A stretch of DNA of 64,000 bases, taken from NCBI GenBank assembly GCA_035771165.1, contig JAWNZC010000372.1, positions 1,397,501 through 1,461,500 on the forward strand. Reading direction: 5' to 3'. Below are positions 32,536-43,874 of the stretch, in pieces (the stretch's first letter is position 1; each line of letters opens with the position of its first letter). The stretch is from Paragorgia papillata (lineage: Eukaryota > Cnidaria > Anthozoa > Scleralcyonacea > Coralliidae). A program made the position numbers and the translations under genes. The notes under the pieces are model-generated. The model did not search any database. It was given only the letters and a program-made list of their open reading frames with translations, and was not told where the DNA came from.

Positions 32536-34079
32536 TAATCAATGATCTGAAAAATATCAACAATATAGTGGTGCTTGGAGTAAGGTTCTTGATGTTTATA
32601 TGGTTACACCATATAATGATAAACTTGACTATACACTTTGTAACCATGTTGTCTAATGTTTCAAGCAATTGGGTTCTTCACTTCAGAGTACCCAGAAGTG
32701 GTGTATACTAGATTTTCAGGAATACCAGTTTCCAAAAATGTAGTATCAACACCGTTTAGAAATTTTAATCTTAATTAAATCCTAATACCGTGATTACAAA
32801 AACCCTGATTATGTGTAATATAATAATGCATTAATACATTATTCTAACCTTTTAATTTACAGTATATTGACGACTTAATGCCATATTATATATTCACCAT
32901 TCTTTTTAAATCTCATTATAGAAATTGTGCATCCACCAATATACAGCATTTTCCTCAATTCCAAGCATTCACACAATTTATGTATGAGGAAGACTCTCCA
33001 AAAAAGGATCTGAAGGAAATTTATGAACATGGATGCTTGAGATTGGTGTGTAAATAATAATCAATCTCTACTTTTTTCATCAGTATCAGTTCCACAAATA
33101 TCCCTTAAATTAATAAGAATCTTACCACAAAAAGTAATGTATACATATCACTTTTGCTATTTGTTTTTAGGGTACATATTTGAATGGGCGACTGAAACAA
33201 TTTCAGGTTGGGAGTGTCCTTTCAGACCAATTGATTAATCTGATACCTGCAAATATAACAGATTTGACAGCCTGCAACCAGTTTAGAGGAGTTATTTCTA
33301 ATCAAAACAAATGGTTCACCATGGAGATGCAATTGCCTATACAAATAATAATGGACAGGTAGAATAAAGCAAATGATTTTTTGTTGCCTTGGAATGGTTA
33401 ATTTGCTAGCAAAACGAGAAACATACTCTGAAGAACTGTACTGTATATTCTGTCCTTGTTAAGACTGTAAAAATATAATATTCCCAGTAATGTAATGTAT
33501 AACTGGGGTCGAAGTTGTAGTTTTTATCAGGCAATTCTTCAGAGCATGCTTCCAGCTTTATGCTAAATAAGATTATTAGCAGAGAAATATTTTTTCATTC
33601 AATGCTTGTACTTTCTTGTTTTTCTTAGATAAGCATTGGTGTATTTGATATTGCCGTCAGAGTAAACCGATGGACAAATCACTAACAACTGGATGCAGGT
33701 TGATTGTTACGATGTGGTGAGGGATGTAACTGGTCAACAACAGTATGGCCGATTTAATTGTCCACTACTGATGAAAATTGAGTGAAAGGAAATCATCCAC
33801 TCAAAAATGGTAAAGGAAAAAGTTTGCATCTCTCACCAATGTGTACAGGGCCATTGCAAATATGAAGAAGGCAACAAAACCTTCACCAGAGAATGTGAGG
33901 ATGTTGTGAAACAATGTCAGGTATATGTGCATGATAAAAATAAAAAAACAAAAAACAAAAAACAAACAAACAAATAACAACATATTTAACAACATATTTT
34001 TATTAAACAGACTCTATCTCGGTGAATCATGGATATGTATTGTAGGACAATGAAAAATAAACTTTATGTTGTTTAATTC

Positions 34080-34292
34080 GCAGTGTCTGTAAAATACCAA
34101 CTCCAGAACTTCCCAACTTAATTGTTATGTGAAATGAGCTATTTTAATTATTTTTTTAAATTTTTACATAGTATTAAAACAAACTAGTGGGTCTGGGTCA
34201 GTTTAATACTCACCAGGTTACCTAAGATATATATGTGCACTTGGTATTAAAAAAATACCAACTTGGGAAGTTGGTATTTTACAGACACCAGT
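34080..34292. mobile_element. MITE with GTGTCTGTAAAATACC ends
   Basis: GTGTCTGTAAAATACCAACT near 34084 is mirrored by AGTTGGTATTTTACAGACAC near 34270. The element is about 210 bp and has no coding capacity. Confidence 0.8.
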
Positions 34293-34424
34293 TTAATTTA
34301 ATATATTCAATTTGTATTTCTATAACACACTACCTTTTTAGTAAAAATCCCGGTAACGACAATAGCTTAGCCAAAATTTGTTGGCAACATATGTACTGTA
34401 AATAAAGTATTATTCATCTTTTCC

Positions 34425-34800
34425 AATCCAACGTGTTGTAGGAAGCTGCGTGGATAGAGAAAGCCCACGTTTCTCGAAGGATAAAACACGAATGTTCGAT
34501 TCTTGTTGATGGTCTTTTACAACAAGGTTGTTACGGTGTTGTCTCGACAGATTTTCCCCACTCTGTTTCAACAAGCTTGCTACACAGTTGCCAAAACAGC
34601 TTGATACAACCTTGTCGGCGGCAGTTGTTGCGTGTCTGTTATAACAAGCTTGTTACAAGTCTGCAAACAGCTTGCAACAAGTCTGTCACGATATCTGACA
34701 ACAACGTGTGTGTAGATTTCTGACTGGCATCAGGTTCCAACAAGCCTGCAGCAGACTTGTCACAACTGCCGCGTTTTTGGCCGTGTAGGAGGTTTTTCTA
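34425..34800. other. CAACAAG-rich non-coding repeat stretch
   Basis: Imperfect copies of CAACAAGCTTG and ACAAGTCTGC dominate. I see no reading frame of interest. Confidence 0.5.
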
Positions 34801-34913
34801 TTGTCGAGTAAAATCATCTGGCGTTAGTGTAAAATTATCTGTCGTTAACATAAAATACTCTGGCATTAGCCAGGTTAAAATACTGAAGGCACTCTTGGGT
34901 ATAAAAGGGTTAA
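34800..34913 (-). mobile_element. TTAACCCTTT MITE, copy 6
   Basis: The reverse-orientation core TCTGGCATTAGCCAGG...GGCACTCTTGGG ends in AAAAGGGTTAA. The segment TAAAAT(T/A)(A/C)TCTG(G/T)CGTTA is repeated inside it. Confidence 0.65.
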
Positions 34914-35749
34914 GCTATTAAAATTGTATACCTCAAATCAGGAAAACAATCGTACAGCTTTGCTGTGAAGTTATCTATGATCTTTTGTTCCCCTTTCTGC
35001 TTCACATAGATTCCCCTTTCAAGGGGATAGCATTCCACATCTTGACGATTCTTCTTCTTAAAAAATCCCTTCTGTAGACGGAACCAAGCACCTTTCAGCT
35101 GGTCAGGAATTGGTGACTGCACTGAATGTCTAGATGTGGAATGGCCATCAAAGCCTTCTTTACTCATGTATGCCTTCCTCGGGTACTTCATCATGTTGAG
35201 ATTTGTCATAAGTCGCTCACACATATTTACTGTTGTGTGCCCAGATACATAGTTATTTAAAGGCTGCACAACTTCAACTTCTACATAGGCATCCAGCTCA
35301 ATGCCATGGCCTTTTTTACCAAGAAGGTTGATGCAGCAGTTTCTTTGCAACAGAACACGGGTCGCGTTTGGCCACTTACAAAGAAAATTCACCATGTGGC
35401 AGAATACTTCTGTGTAGTAGTTCCTAAAACCAAGCTGTGCATATATTGGTGCCTGGGCTTGATACACTGCTTCACGTTCGATGCCATCTCCAAAAGCTGT
35501 GGCAGCATCATATAACTGTTGAAGAGGACCATAAAGAAGGAATGCAGTAGCCCTATGCTGGTAAGCTACGGCAACTTCTGCCGATGCTGTAAGCCACTCT
35601 TTAAACTTGGTCAGAAGAAGCTGGTCAACATCATTAGTTTTATTGAGGTCTTCGTTTGTTGGAAACTTATCACTGCCAGTAAACTCCAAAGCAGCTGCAA
35701 TACCGGACTCGTACCCAGTCGTCTTTGTATCGTCTAAGATCTTGCCCAC
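34910..35749 (-). pseudogene. DUF6589-like C-terminal exon
   Basis: One open block of 279 codons starts after an intron-like acceptor (TTTAG/GTGGGCAAG). Its layout matches the DUF6589 end as I know it: ATAFGDGIEREAVYQ, then FRNYYTEVFCHMVNFLCKWP, NCCINLLGKKGHGIELDAYVEV and VQPLNNYVSGH. No upstream exon lies on the minus strand to its right. Instead the N-terminal part of a similar protein lies on the plus strand from 35947. The family is multicopy and probably mobile; its function is unknown. Confidence 0.65.
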
Positions 35750-35946
35750 CTAAATTAATAGGGGGGAATTTGCAGGTGCAACGGGAAATATGAGGTTAGT
35801 AAATTTCGTACGGTGCATTATGGGAATGATCAAACGTCGCGGGGGGATGACTGGCAGATCTTAGTCGAAAAGTCTGCAATATGAGTCGAAAACTTGAATG
35901 ACGTAAATTTTACGTCTTAGCGCTATCATATTACACCCAAAGTGAA

Positions 35947-38094
35947 ATGGCGGAGTGCCATGACACTACTGTAGTCGACGAGGATGATTTGGATCAACTC
36001 AACAAGTCGTTTGACGATATTTCGATTCAAAACGAAGCTGTGTCAATTTCTTCTCCATCAACTCCAAAATCAAGTCGAAGGAAGCTTGATTATATATAGT
36101 ACAGGAAAGTATGATCTTACTCCTGAATCGAAGTTTGGAAATCTTCCGAAATCAAAGCGTTTTCAAATTGGTAAGTAACTTAAGCTTATACAGACTGAAT
36201 TTTCTTTAAATGATTGTAATTTTTCATTTCTTCTGTTTTATTGTTGTGTTTAATAAATTGGGCACACAGGGGGAAAGCCATCTGGAAGAGAAGTCAAAGA
36301 AAGAAGAGGATATTTGCAAGGAAAGGTTAGCCAAGTGTTTGAAGAAAAAACGGGGTGCATGATCACACAAAAAAGGCTTTGTTACTCCTTGGTCTCGAGA
36401 ATACGTCATGACAATGGTGACAAGAACTTTGAATCAGTAGAAACCAAAAGGACACAAGATGAAGGGTATCCTTTTATGAAATAAACTTTATAATTAATTA
36501 TGACTTATTAATAAATTTTATCATCATCATCATTTAGGGTTATATTCCTTGACTAATGTTACATATAGGACGTATTATGTTAACATCAGATCAAGGTCAT
36601 TGTTTGCCAGTACATTATATGCAGATTCTCTTGAAAGTAAGTATAAAATAAAATTCTATGAATCAAATAAAATGCATAATCAACAGGGGGTATTATGGAT
36701 GTATCAGCACTCTTTATTTATTACTATAGGTTTTTAATGTTTTATTATATGGCACGGATTACTTCTGGTAAAATCACACACTGTGATTGGTGGCTGACAT
36801 GGCAATATTCCTCTTAATGCCATCGGTACATGTTAGCTTTGATCACATTTGAATAGACATAAGGAAAAATGTTTAAAATCAGCATTGATCTCATTTAATA
36901 TTTTCTTGTTATTTTGCATAGTAATCATAGGTATGCAGTTTAATATTATTAGCCACTTAAAAGTGGGGAGCCAATCCCCCATTAAAAAAAGTTGCCCCCC
37001 ACTTCCAACACTCCTGCAATTAATTTTGACAAGAGTATTATTAAATGTCTGGATTTTTTAAATTGTCACTTACTCAGTTGATATCCTGTATATTTATGTA
37101 TTCGTTATTCTATTTTAGGTGAAATAAATAACCTAAAAATGATGATTTCTTTGACAAATGAAGTTATGTCGCAAATTTGGGAGCAACCTGAAAGCACGGT
37201 TTCAGATAATGATGTACTGACTGATCTTAAGAAATGTCCACTCTTGCAGAATGTTGTTGAATCTTTGTTGGTCAGCAATTTACACCAAACGAATGTGTCC
37301 AAGACAGTTGATTACAAAGTTTTACATGTATGTGGTACCCACGCTTTGGCACTGCTCATGAATGTGAGAAATGCAAGAAGCAGTAACGACTTCCCACTTT
37401 TGTTTGGACTTTTATGTGTTTCATATGGTGCAGGAAAGCATTTTATTAACATGATTCACTCAATTGGATTATCTTTTCATTGGGATACCTTGTATGTGAA
37501 GTATTCATATTTTTCATTTTCTAATTTAATAAATTTTTTTTTAAAAATTTTTAATAAATTTTTTCTGAAGGTATTTACTCGTAAACCAGTCAAACAATCC
37601 TACAGTACATGTAGCATTTGCCAGGGTAAAAATCTAAACACTTGTCTTATTGTAGTAGTAAAAGGATTACGTGTACATGTAGTCTTCAACCTATTCATTT
37701 CTTACCCTGGTTCCAGTGGTTAATTTTAATTAATTTATATTTTCCATTCTTTTTGTTTGTTTATTTTTTTTTTACTTTAGGTCACAAAAATGGGTAGGGT
37801 CTTTATATCTTCCATTACACGTATTTACTGAAATTTTTTGTTTGTAGAATGAATTACTTGACCAAACGTCTGGAAAATTTTCAATTAGTAATTGATCAAC
37901 ATGTACCAAAACACATCCCAGTCATCTTTTTGATTGATAATGTCAACCTATACCGTGGAAATAAAAGACATCTTCGCTTAATGAAGAATCATGGACCAAT
38001 AATGTGGAATTTGACTGTCCGTGAAGTACTCATTCCAAATGCATCTGCCATGGAAGATTTGCTACATCATCAGAGTGCTTCAGAAGAACCATAG
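35947..38094 (+). pseudogene. DUF6589-type protein N-terminal half, four exons
   Basis: The blocks are 35947-36170, about 36270-36470, 37120-37494 and 37848-38094. Exon 1 reads MAECHDTTVVDEDDLDQLN and has a short frameshift in GATTATATATAGTACAGG. Exon 3 contains LLFGLLCVSYGAGKHFINMI and exon 4 contains IPVIFLIDNVNLYRGNKRH followed by GPIMWNLTVREVLIPN. These are hallmarks of the central part of long DUF6589 proteins. The frame stops at SEEP with no donor. The C-terminal part sits on the other strand at 34910-35749, so the locus looks rearranged. Confidence 0.62.
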
Positions 38095-38099
38095 CAACC

Positions 38100-38676
38100 A
38101 ATCAAAGATCTAAAATCCGAATAGTTACTTAATCTTTTTTCTCTTACTTGCAGTTGATGCTTATTCCTAAATAGTTATTAGTGTTACCTGTACTGTATAT
38201 TTTTTTAAATCCTACATGTAAATGTTCTCTTGTACATGTAGAGTTCACAAGAATTTTTCTGTACTGTATCTTGCAGGAAATTGGCATTTTATTTTATTTC
38301 AAGTCAAACTTTAAAGATAAATTTAACAAAGTTCTTCATGCAGAAAATCCTAAATTTAGTTTCACAGGAAAATTTGTTTTTTGAATTTTGTTGTCAAGAA
38401 GAAAAATATTTTATCTAGGATTGGTGGTAGTCATAATTGATGGACCATTTTTTATGCTATGCCAAGGTTCGAATTAACTATTGAAAACTGGTTAGTGAAT
38501 TTAAAAAAAGTTTCATCAATATAATGGCTGTTTTAAAGTAGGCATATTAATGCCTCCGTGAATCACGAATCATGAACCGTTAATTCGAACCTTGTATGCA
38601 CTGTACATGTATCCATATCTTAGTATAAAGTATAGAAGTATAGAACTTGCATTTCTTTTGTGGTTTTGTTGACATG
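38100..38676. other. No gene seen
   Basis: This is AT-rich sequence between the DUF6589-like pseudogene and the LINE-D tail. It contains only short frames without motifs. Confidence 0.5.
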
Positions 38677-41600
38677 TTTTATTTATTTATTTTTATTTTT
38701 TTTAACAGCTTTATTGATCTTGCAAAAAGAAAATATATATATACAAAATATGTACAATAGTAATGAAATAAACAGCAGACCAATAGGTAGAAGTGCGAAC
38801 GGGACAAAAGTCCCATGCAAGGCACCACCCCAAGTAAGAAATATACTGAAATAATAATAGGTTTTTCTACACACAGGTTATTACTTATCTATTGCTGCCA
38901 ATGACAGCCACAACCATGGATAAGACTCCACGAACATGTCCGTTCTGGATCAAACACACTATCTAACTGTTCTTTATATACTTATCAATTGAGAGCTTAA
39001 ATGATCTAATATTTTCAAGGCTACTAGGGCTCGCTAATGTACATATACGATTCCACAATTTGACAGTCCGGTTAAAAAACGACGATTGATAAGACGTCGT
39101 TTTACAAAATGGAGTAACTAAATGAGTCTGTGATCGTCGAGTCAGACCATGATTTACCCTCTTAACAAAAGTTATATCCATGTCAATATAGCCATATAAG
39201 GCCTTATAAAGATACACTAAATCTTTAACCTCACGATCATATGTTAGCGGCAACAGATCCAGTTTAAAGAGTCTCTCTTTGTATGATAGTCCTCCTTGCT
39301 TAACTTGTAAGATCCAACGTGTGGCTCTTCTCTGTATTCTTTCAAGCTTCATCTTTAGATTTGATTGACTGGGAGACCATACTTGAGTTGCGAAGCTCAT
39401 TTGAGACTTCACTAGAGCCAAATACAGGGTTCTTCTAACATTAACGTCAGTCATCATAAAACAAGTACGTCGCAGCAAGCCAAGTAACCTGTTAGCTTTT
39501 GTAGTAACCATGTGCACTTGAGAATCCCATGTTAATTTACTAGTAACCATTACGCCGAGATCTTTCTCCTCAGTTACACGTTTTAAAACTATATTACCGA
39601 GATGATAATCATAGATTAATGGGTTCTTTTTACGTGTTATTGTTAAAACCTCGCACTTAGATGCTTTAAAACTAATACTATTATGAATACTCCAGGAGTG
39701 AAGCTGCACGGCTTGCTGCAGATTTTCTACGTCTGTTGGTGACGAGATTTTCCTGTATAGCTTGGTGTCATCCGCGTAAAGTGCGGACATATTTCCAGTA
39801 GGCAAGACACGTGGTAGGTCGTTGATAAATATAGTAAAGAGTAGAGGTCCGAGAAGGCTCCCTTGAGGCACTCCTGAGATTACAGGAGCCCATCTGGAGG
39901 TAATACCATCCACAACTACCCTTTGCTGTCGATCTTGTAGGTAGTTCTTAAACCAATCATGAAGACACCCTGCTACTCCATAGGCTTGAAGTTTATTCAA
40001 CAGAATGGCATGGTCCACTGAGTCAAAGGCCTTTGCGAAATCCATATATAAAATATCTGTTTGGATGTTATTATCTAAATTTTTTCCAATGGAATGCAGA
40101 ACCGACAGCAACTGTGATACACATGAGCGGTTTCGTACAAATCCATGTTGCAGTGTTGTAATTGCAGTTATAACATGATTGTATAATATATTGCCTACAC
40201 AGCGCTCTAATACTTTATTTATAAGACACAACAAAGAAATAGCTCTATAGTTAGAAGCTACCTCTTTAAGGTCATTCTTATGAACAGGAGTAACATTCGC
40301 TTTTTTCCATTCTGTGGGTAAACAGCCTGTTGTAAGCGAATAGTTAAACAACACGCACAAGCTTGGAGCAATCTCATTAGCACATTCTTGTAGGCGACGG
40401 GCTGGTATCCCATCAGGACCACAAGCTTTTGTAATATCCAATTCATTTAAACACCGCCTAACTTCATCTACTGTCAAAACTACTTCAGACAGTAGCGGGA
40501 GATCATGAATATTTAACAGACTTGTATTTCCATTTGTAGAGGATTGTGATGTAAAGGCCGAGGAAAAATACGAGTTAAATAATTCGGCTTTCCCAACCGA
40601 GGTGTTAGCAGTGACTCCGTTATGAGTAAGAACAGTAGGTCTCCCCCGGAACCGCAGAATTGCCTTATGATAGCTCCAAAATAACTTGGGATTATCTTTA
40701 AATGAAGACTCGATTTTGATTAAGTAGTCCCGATGCTTTGCTCTGATTATACACTTCACTTTCTGACTTAGAGCACGCAATTTTAGCTTACGATATTCAG
40801 TTTTTTTAGTTCGATACTTTCGCAGTGCAGAATATTTCATTCGTAAACAATGTCGAACTTCGGCGTCAATCCAAGGCGGTGAATTAGTATCTTTAACCGT
40901 CTTAATTGGAATATATTGATCAACAGCCGTTAGAAATAAATCTTTCCATCTAAGCCAGTACTCATTAATATTCTCAGATACAGCGATGTCAAACGGGACA
41001 CGCTCCAATGAGCTCCGCAGTTCTTCAAAGCTCCCTCGTTTAAAGTCATAAACTTTACGGCATACAGGTTCAGCTCGTTGGAACTTAACTCGAATCGTAA
41101 AATCAATAATATAATGGTCAGACGGGAATTCACTCAGTTCTGGGCCATACGTACAAACATTTTCTATTATTTCCGAACAATTGCATAGCACAAGATCTAG
41201 TTTATTTCCAGCAATATGAGTTGGCCCTCTGACAAACTGAAACAAGAAATTATCTCCCACTAAGTCACACATTAAATCCCCAGCAGAACTTCCTCCTATG
41301 TTTATAGGAGAAGACAAGTCTGTCCAATCTAGACCAGGAATATTAAAATCACCGATCAGTAACACACAGCCAGATTCAGAATTACTCCTCAGGGAGGAAT
41401 TTAGTTGTAATAATTCATTGTTACTCGAGTCTGGAGGTCGGTAAAACGTGTATAAAATTAGTGACTTGCCGCTTGTAAACACTTCAACAACGACCATTTC
41501 GGCATTTTCTCTCTCGAGGTCGCTACGACGCATAGCTTGTAGATCCGATTTAACAGCTATAAGAACACCCCCACCAGTCTTGCAAACCCTATCCCGTCGA

Positions 41601-42110
41601 AAAATCGAATAACCAGGTAGTAATTCACTGCTTAGAACTGTGTCATTTAGCCAAGTTTCACATATACAAACCAAATCGTACAGACCCATATTTACCAATT
41701 CTTGTAATATAGAGATCTTACAAACTTTAATCGAAGGAGACATGTCGGATTGAACAAAAGCCTTTAAACTTCTAGCGTTCAAATAAAGAGTGTTAAGACA
41801 ATTAGGAGGACCCGGGTTAGGATTAATGTCCATGAAGATGGTTAATTCCATATCTTTGTGAAGGTTAGGCGGCGACAAGCAAACATAGCCATGTTTATAC
41901 CATCGATACTGGACAGATGAAGGCACGCCACGATAAGTTGATTTGTATAAATGTGGATGGTTGTTCTGCCATACAAATTCGTCAGGAACAATAGTAGGCA
42001 CTTTAGATTTTCCAATAACTAGTTGAAAATAGCTAGTATAGACTAACCGAACCACAAGAAGACAAATAAATAAGAGCCGTAAGAAAACGCAGCCAGCCAT
42101 TACAATTATT
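38677..42110 (-). mobile_element. LINE-D, APE-type retrotransposon, intact ORF
   Basis: The 3' UTR ends on the minus strand in an A-rich tail (TTTATTTATTTTTATTTTTTTT on the plus strand at 38677-38705). The single large ORF is complete. The 5' end is close to the ORF start; no ORF1 gene is present, so the copy may be 5'-truncated or of a one-ORF type. Confidence 0.82.
38963..42100 (-). CDS. LINE-D endonuclease-reverse transcriptase, uninterrupted
   Basis: This is a 1045-codon frame. Residues 1-30 are a hydrophobic segment (CVFLRLLFICLLVVRLV) that looks like a signal or membrane anchor. A 2A-like sequence DINPNPGP follows at about residues 91-98 (41830-41807), with Asn in place of the usual Glu. 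The APE endonuclease comes next (YLNARSLKAF, CETWLNDT, GGGVLIAV, IGDFNIPGLDW, SDHYIIDF). The RT follows (DITKACGPDGIPA, DFAKAFDSVDH, SGVPQGSLLGPLLF, YADD at about residue 775), then the C-terminal domain. No stop or frameshift is seen, so it may be young. The CR1/L2 group is likely. Confidence 0.88.
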   Translation of the reverse strand: MAGCVFLRLLFICLLVVRLVYTSYFQLVIGKSKVPTIVPDEFVWQNNHPHLYKSTYRGVPSSVQYRWYKHGYVCLSPPNLHKDMELTIFMDINPNPGPPNCLNTLYLNARSLKAFVQSDMSPSIKVCKISILQELVNMGLYDLVCICETWLNDTVLSSELLPGYSIFRRDRVCKTGGGVLIAVKSDLQAMRRSDLERENAEMVVVEVFTSGKSLILYTFYRPPDSSNNELLQLNSSLRSNSESGCVLLIGDFNIPGLDWTDLSSPINIGGSSAGDLMCDLVGDNFLFQFVRGPTHIAGNKLDLVLCNCSEIIENVCTYGPELSEFPSDHYIIDFTIRVKFQRAEPVCRKVYDFKRGSFEELRSSLERVPFDIAVSENINEYWLRWKDLFLTAVDQYIPIKTVKDTNSPPWIDAEVRHCLRMKYSALRKYRTKKTEYRKLKLRALSQKVKCIIRAKHRDYLIKIESSFKDNPKLFWSYHKAILRFRGRPTVLTHNGVTANTSVGKAELFNSYFSSAFTSQSSTNGNTSLLNIHDLPLLSEVVLTVDEVRRCLNELDITKACGPDGIPARRLQECANEIAPSLCVLFNYSLTTGCLPTEWKKANVTPVHKNDLKEVASNYRAISLLCLINKVLERCVGNILYNHVITAITTLQHGFVRNRSCVSQLLSVLHSIGKNLDNNIQTDILYMDFAKAFDSVDHAILLNKLQAYGVAGCLHDWFKNYLQDRQQRVVVDGITSRWAPVISGVPQGSLLGPLLFTIFINDLPRVLPTGNMSALYADDTKLYRKISSPTDVENLQQAVQLHSWSIHNSISFKASKCEVLTITRKKNPLIYDYHLGNIVLKRVTEEKDLGVMVTSKLTWDSQVHMVTTKANRLLGLLRRTCFMMTDVNVRRTLYLALVKSQMSFATQVWSPSQSNLKMKLERIQRRATRWILQVKQGGLSYKERLFKLDLLPLTYDREVKDLVYLYKALYGYIDMDITFVKRVNHGLTRRSQTHLVTPFCKTTSYQSSFFNRTVKLWNRICTLASPSSLENIRSFKLSIDKYIKNS

Positions 42111-42575
42111 GAAAAACTAATTGCCTTTTCAAAAACATTACTTAATCTATAGTTTACAATACTATAAACTTACTGCAGTAGTGAGATAAATACATCCTGG
42201 GGTTATTTTTTTTAAAAGGAGTTTTTCAATGGGTTTATAGTCTGAGAGGGCCTACTTTCTGAATGCCTTGCAGTCATTTGCACCTACTGTAAGTGGAAAC
42301 ACCACCTGTCAAAACATGTTCTGATGTCAACGTCAAACATAGAAATTTCCCTTGGAAACGTATCAAGTTTCCCTTCCATATGTACATGTTTGTGCCCTCA
42401 GCCAATCATGTCTTGCCAATCCCACGGTGTCAATTTCAACACGGTTAACTTTTGAACATTCCATCCATAATAAGCCCTTTAACAATAAATTATGTCACAT
42501 TATAAGCTCAACAAAAAATGCCCTTGGACAAATACAGTATAAGATCACAGCTTATTTTCTGAAGTTTACAGTAAT
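42111..42575. other. No gene seen
   Basis: This is unique-looking sequence between LINE-D and LINE-C with no motif or repeat that I recognise. Confidence 0.45.
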
Positions 42576-42632
42576 ATATGGACTTCCATGTATTTTTAGA
42601 GGTTATCAATGAAAGGATTTTTGCATCTAACA

Positions 42633-43826
42633 TGTTAAGAGTTTACAGTATCTTTGGGTTGGGGAATTTATTTTCTGAGTTTAAAGTGTTTTCATTCTTT
42701 TTTAATGAAAATAACCTAGATCACCTTGCTATTTGGACAGAAACGAAGAATTTTCATTTGCTATGTTTACTTGATGTTGGTTTGAACAAGATTCCACCCA
42801 CTATAAATGGCTTTGATTCAATGAATGAAACTGAGTTTGACAGCTGGTTGTCTGGTGCTAACTTTAAAGATTGTAAGGAGAACTATCAGTTTGACATTGG
42901 GACCACTTGTCTTGGTGAAGAACACATAGAAACAAGTTGTAAAGAGAAATCTGACACTTTAATCCTTCCTCTTTCTTTGGAAGACAATTCTACACTTGCT
43001 GGTGGAGCATCTTGTTTGGAAGAATTTGGTAAGGAATTTGGAATTCCTTGCAAACACAATAAAATTACTTTGCCATTTGATGATTAACAACTTTTCAATT
43101 GAGTCTGACAGGAATCACCATGACTTCCTTTTCCTTCTGCAAGAGCACAAAAAGGAGATGGCAGCACTAGAAGAGAAGCTTGTCAGTTTGAAAAAAAAAC
43201 TAGATAGTGGAATTATGATGAGCTCTCGTCTGCGTGAAATTGCTATGCAAGTCGAGAGAATTGAAAAGGCTCTTGACAGCTTCGAAGCCTATAGTTACCA
43301 ATATAATGTGAAAATCATTGGTGTGCCCGAGTGCAGCGTGGCCGAATCATCACTAGCCACTACAAAGCTCTGTGTGAAACTGTTTAATCTGATGGGGGCC
43401 AGTATCTCAATTAATGACATTGACATTGCCCATCGTGTACCAGTATGTAATTCTGGTCAGGAGAAGCCGAAGCCTATTGTGTGTAAGTTCACTAGGCGGT
43501 TATCGAAGGAATCGCTCATGCAAGTCCGAAATGAATCCCTCAAAATTAAGCCTTCACAATTAGGATTCAGTGCTGACCTTCATAATTCTAATACTAGTAT
43601 CAGGGTCTTTGATCATCTTACGCCTAAAGCTCAAAGTCTGCTATTTGAAGCGAAGAAGTTTAAGTCAAACTATGATTTCACTTATTGTTTGGCCAAGAAC
43701 AACACCGTCTACCTTCGTGAACGAGAAAACTCCCGTATTTACAGGATTGGTGAGCTTGACGTCTTAAAGAAGATAGCTGAGACCTTACACGCCAATACCA
43801 ATGAAATGGACGGTCGAGATAAGTAA
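42633..43826 (+). pseudogene. LINE-C ORF1 (coiled coil plus RRM-like)
   Basis: An acidic N-terminal part (SMNETEFDSWLSGANF) reads to LPFDD near 43086. The sense continues one frame over as MINNFSIESDRN, then a coiled coil (EMAALEEKLVSLKKKLDSG) and an RRM-like fold (YNVKIIGVPE, DIDIAHRVPV, KPKPIVCKFTRRLSKESLM). The last part resembles L1-type ORF1 proteins, which bind RNA. One frameshift near 43075 breaks the gene. Confidence 0.7.
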
Positions 43827-43874
43827 CTGTAGTTTTTAATGTCAATTATTAGTATTTAATTTAAGTTAGTTGAT

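Larger units (their letters stand above)
21098..33930 (+). pseudogene. Decayed KDZ/Plavaka-like transposase gene, about 14 exons
   Basis: Exon-sized blocks include 21098-21473, 21602-21724, 26937-27042, 27178-27297, 27575-27751, 27857-28072, about 28495-28637, 28924-29009, 29212-29304, about 31263-31530, 31802-31994, about 32923-33048, 33171-33359 and about 33640-33920. Landmarks in order are YPFPSKFFFLLYCY, ADLGFLWMMLKRFGV, LPLVIFTDKTSGNKTKKWN, NPRASEVSHHLGCSANLFC, TPIEVLHTILLG and HLLTHLADDIRDFGPAVAFS. The 'FTD.TSGN' and 'RRFGP...TE' motifs match a large Plavaka/KDZ-type family as I remember it. A frameshift near 21275, a TGA near 28526 and a stop near 31376 show decay. LINE-B and a recombinase element sit in its introns. 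It is most likely an old transposon copy. Confidence 0.65.
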
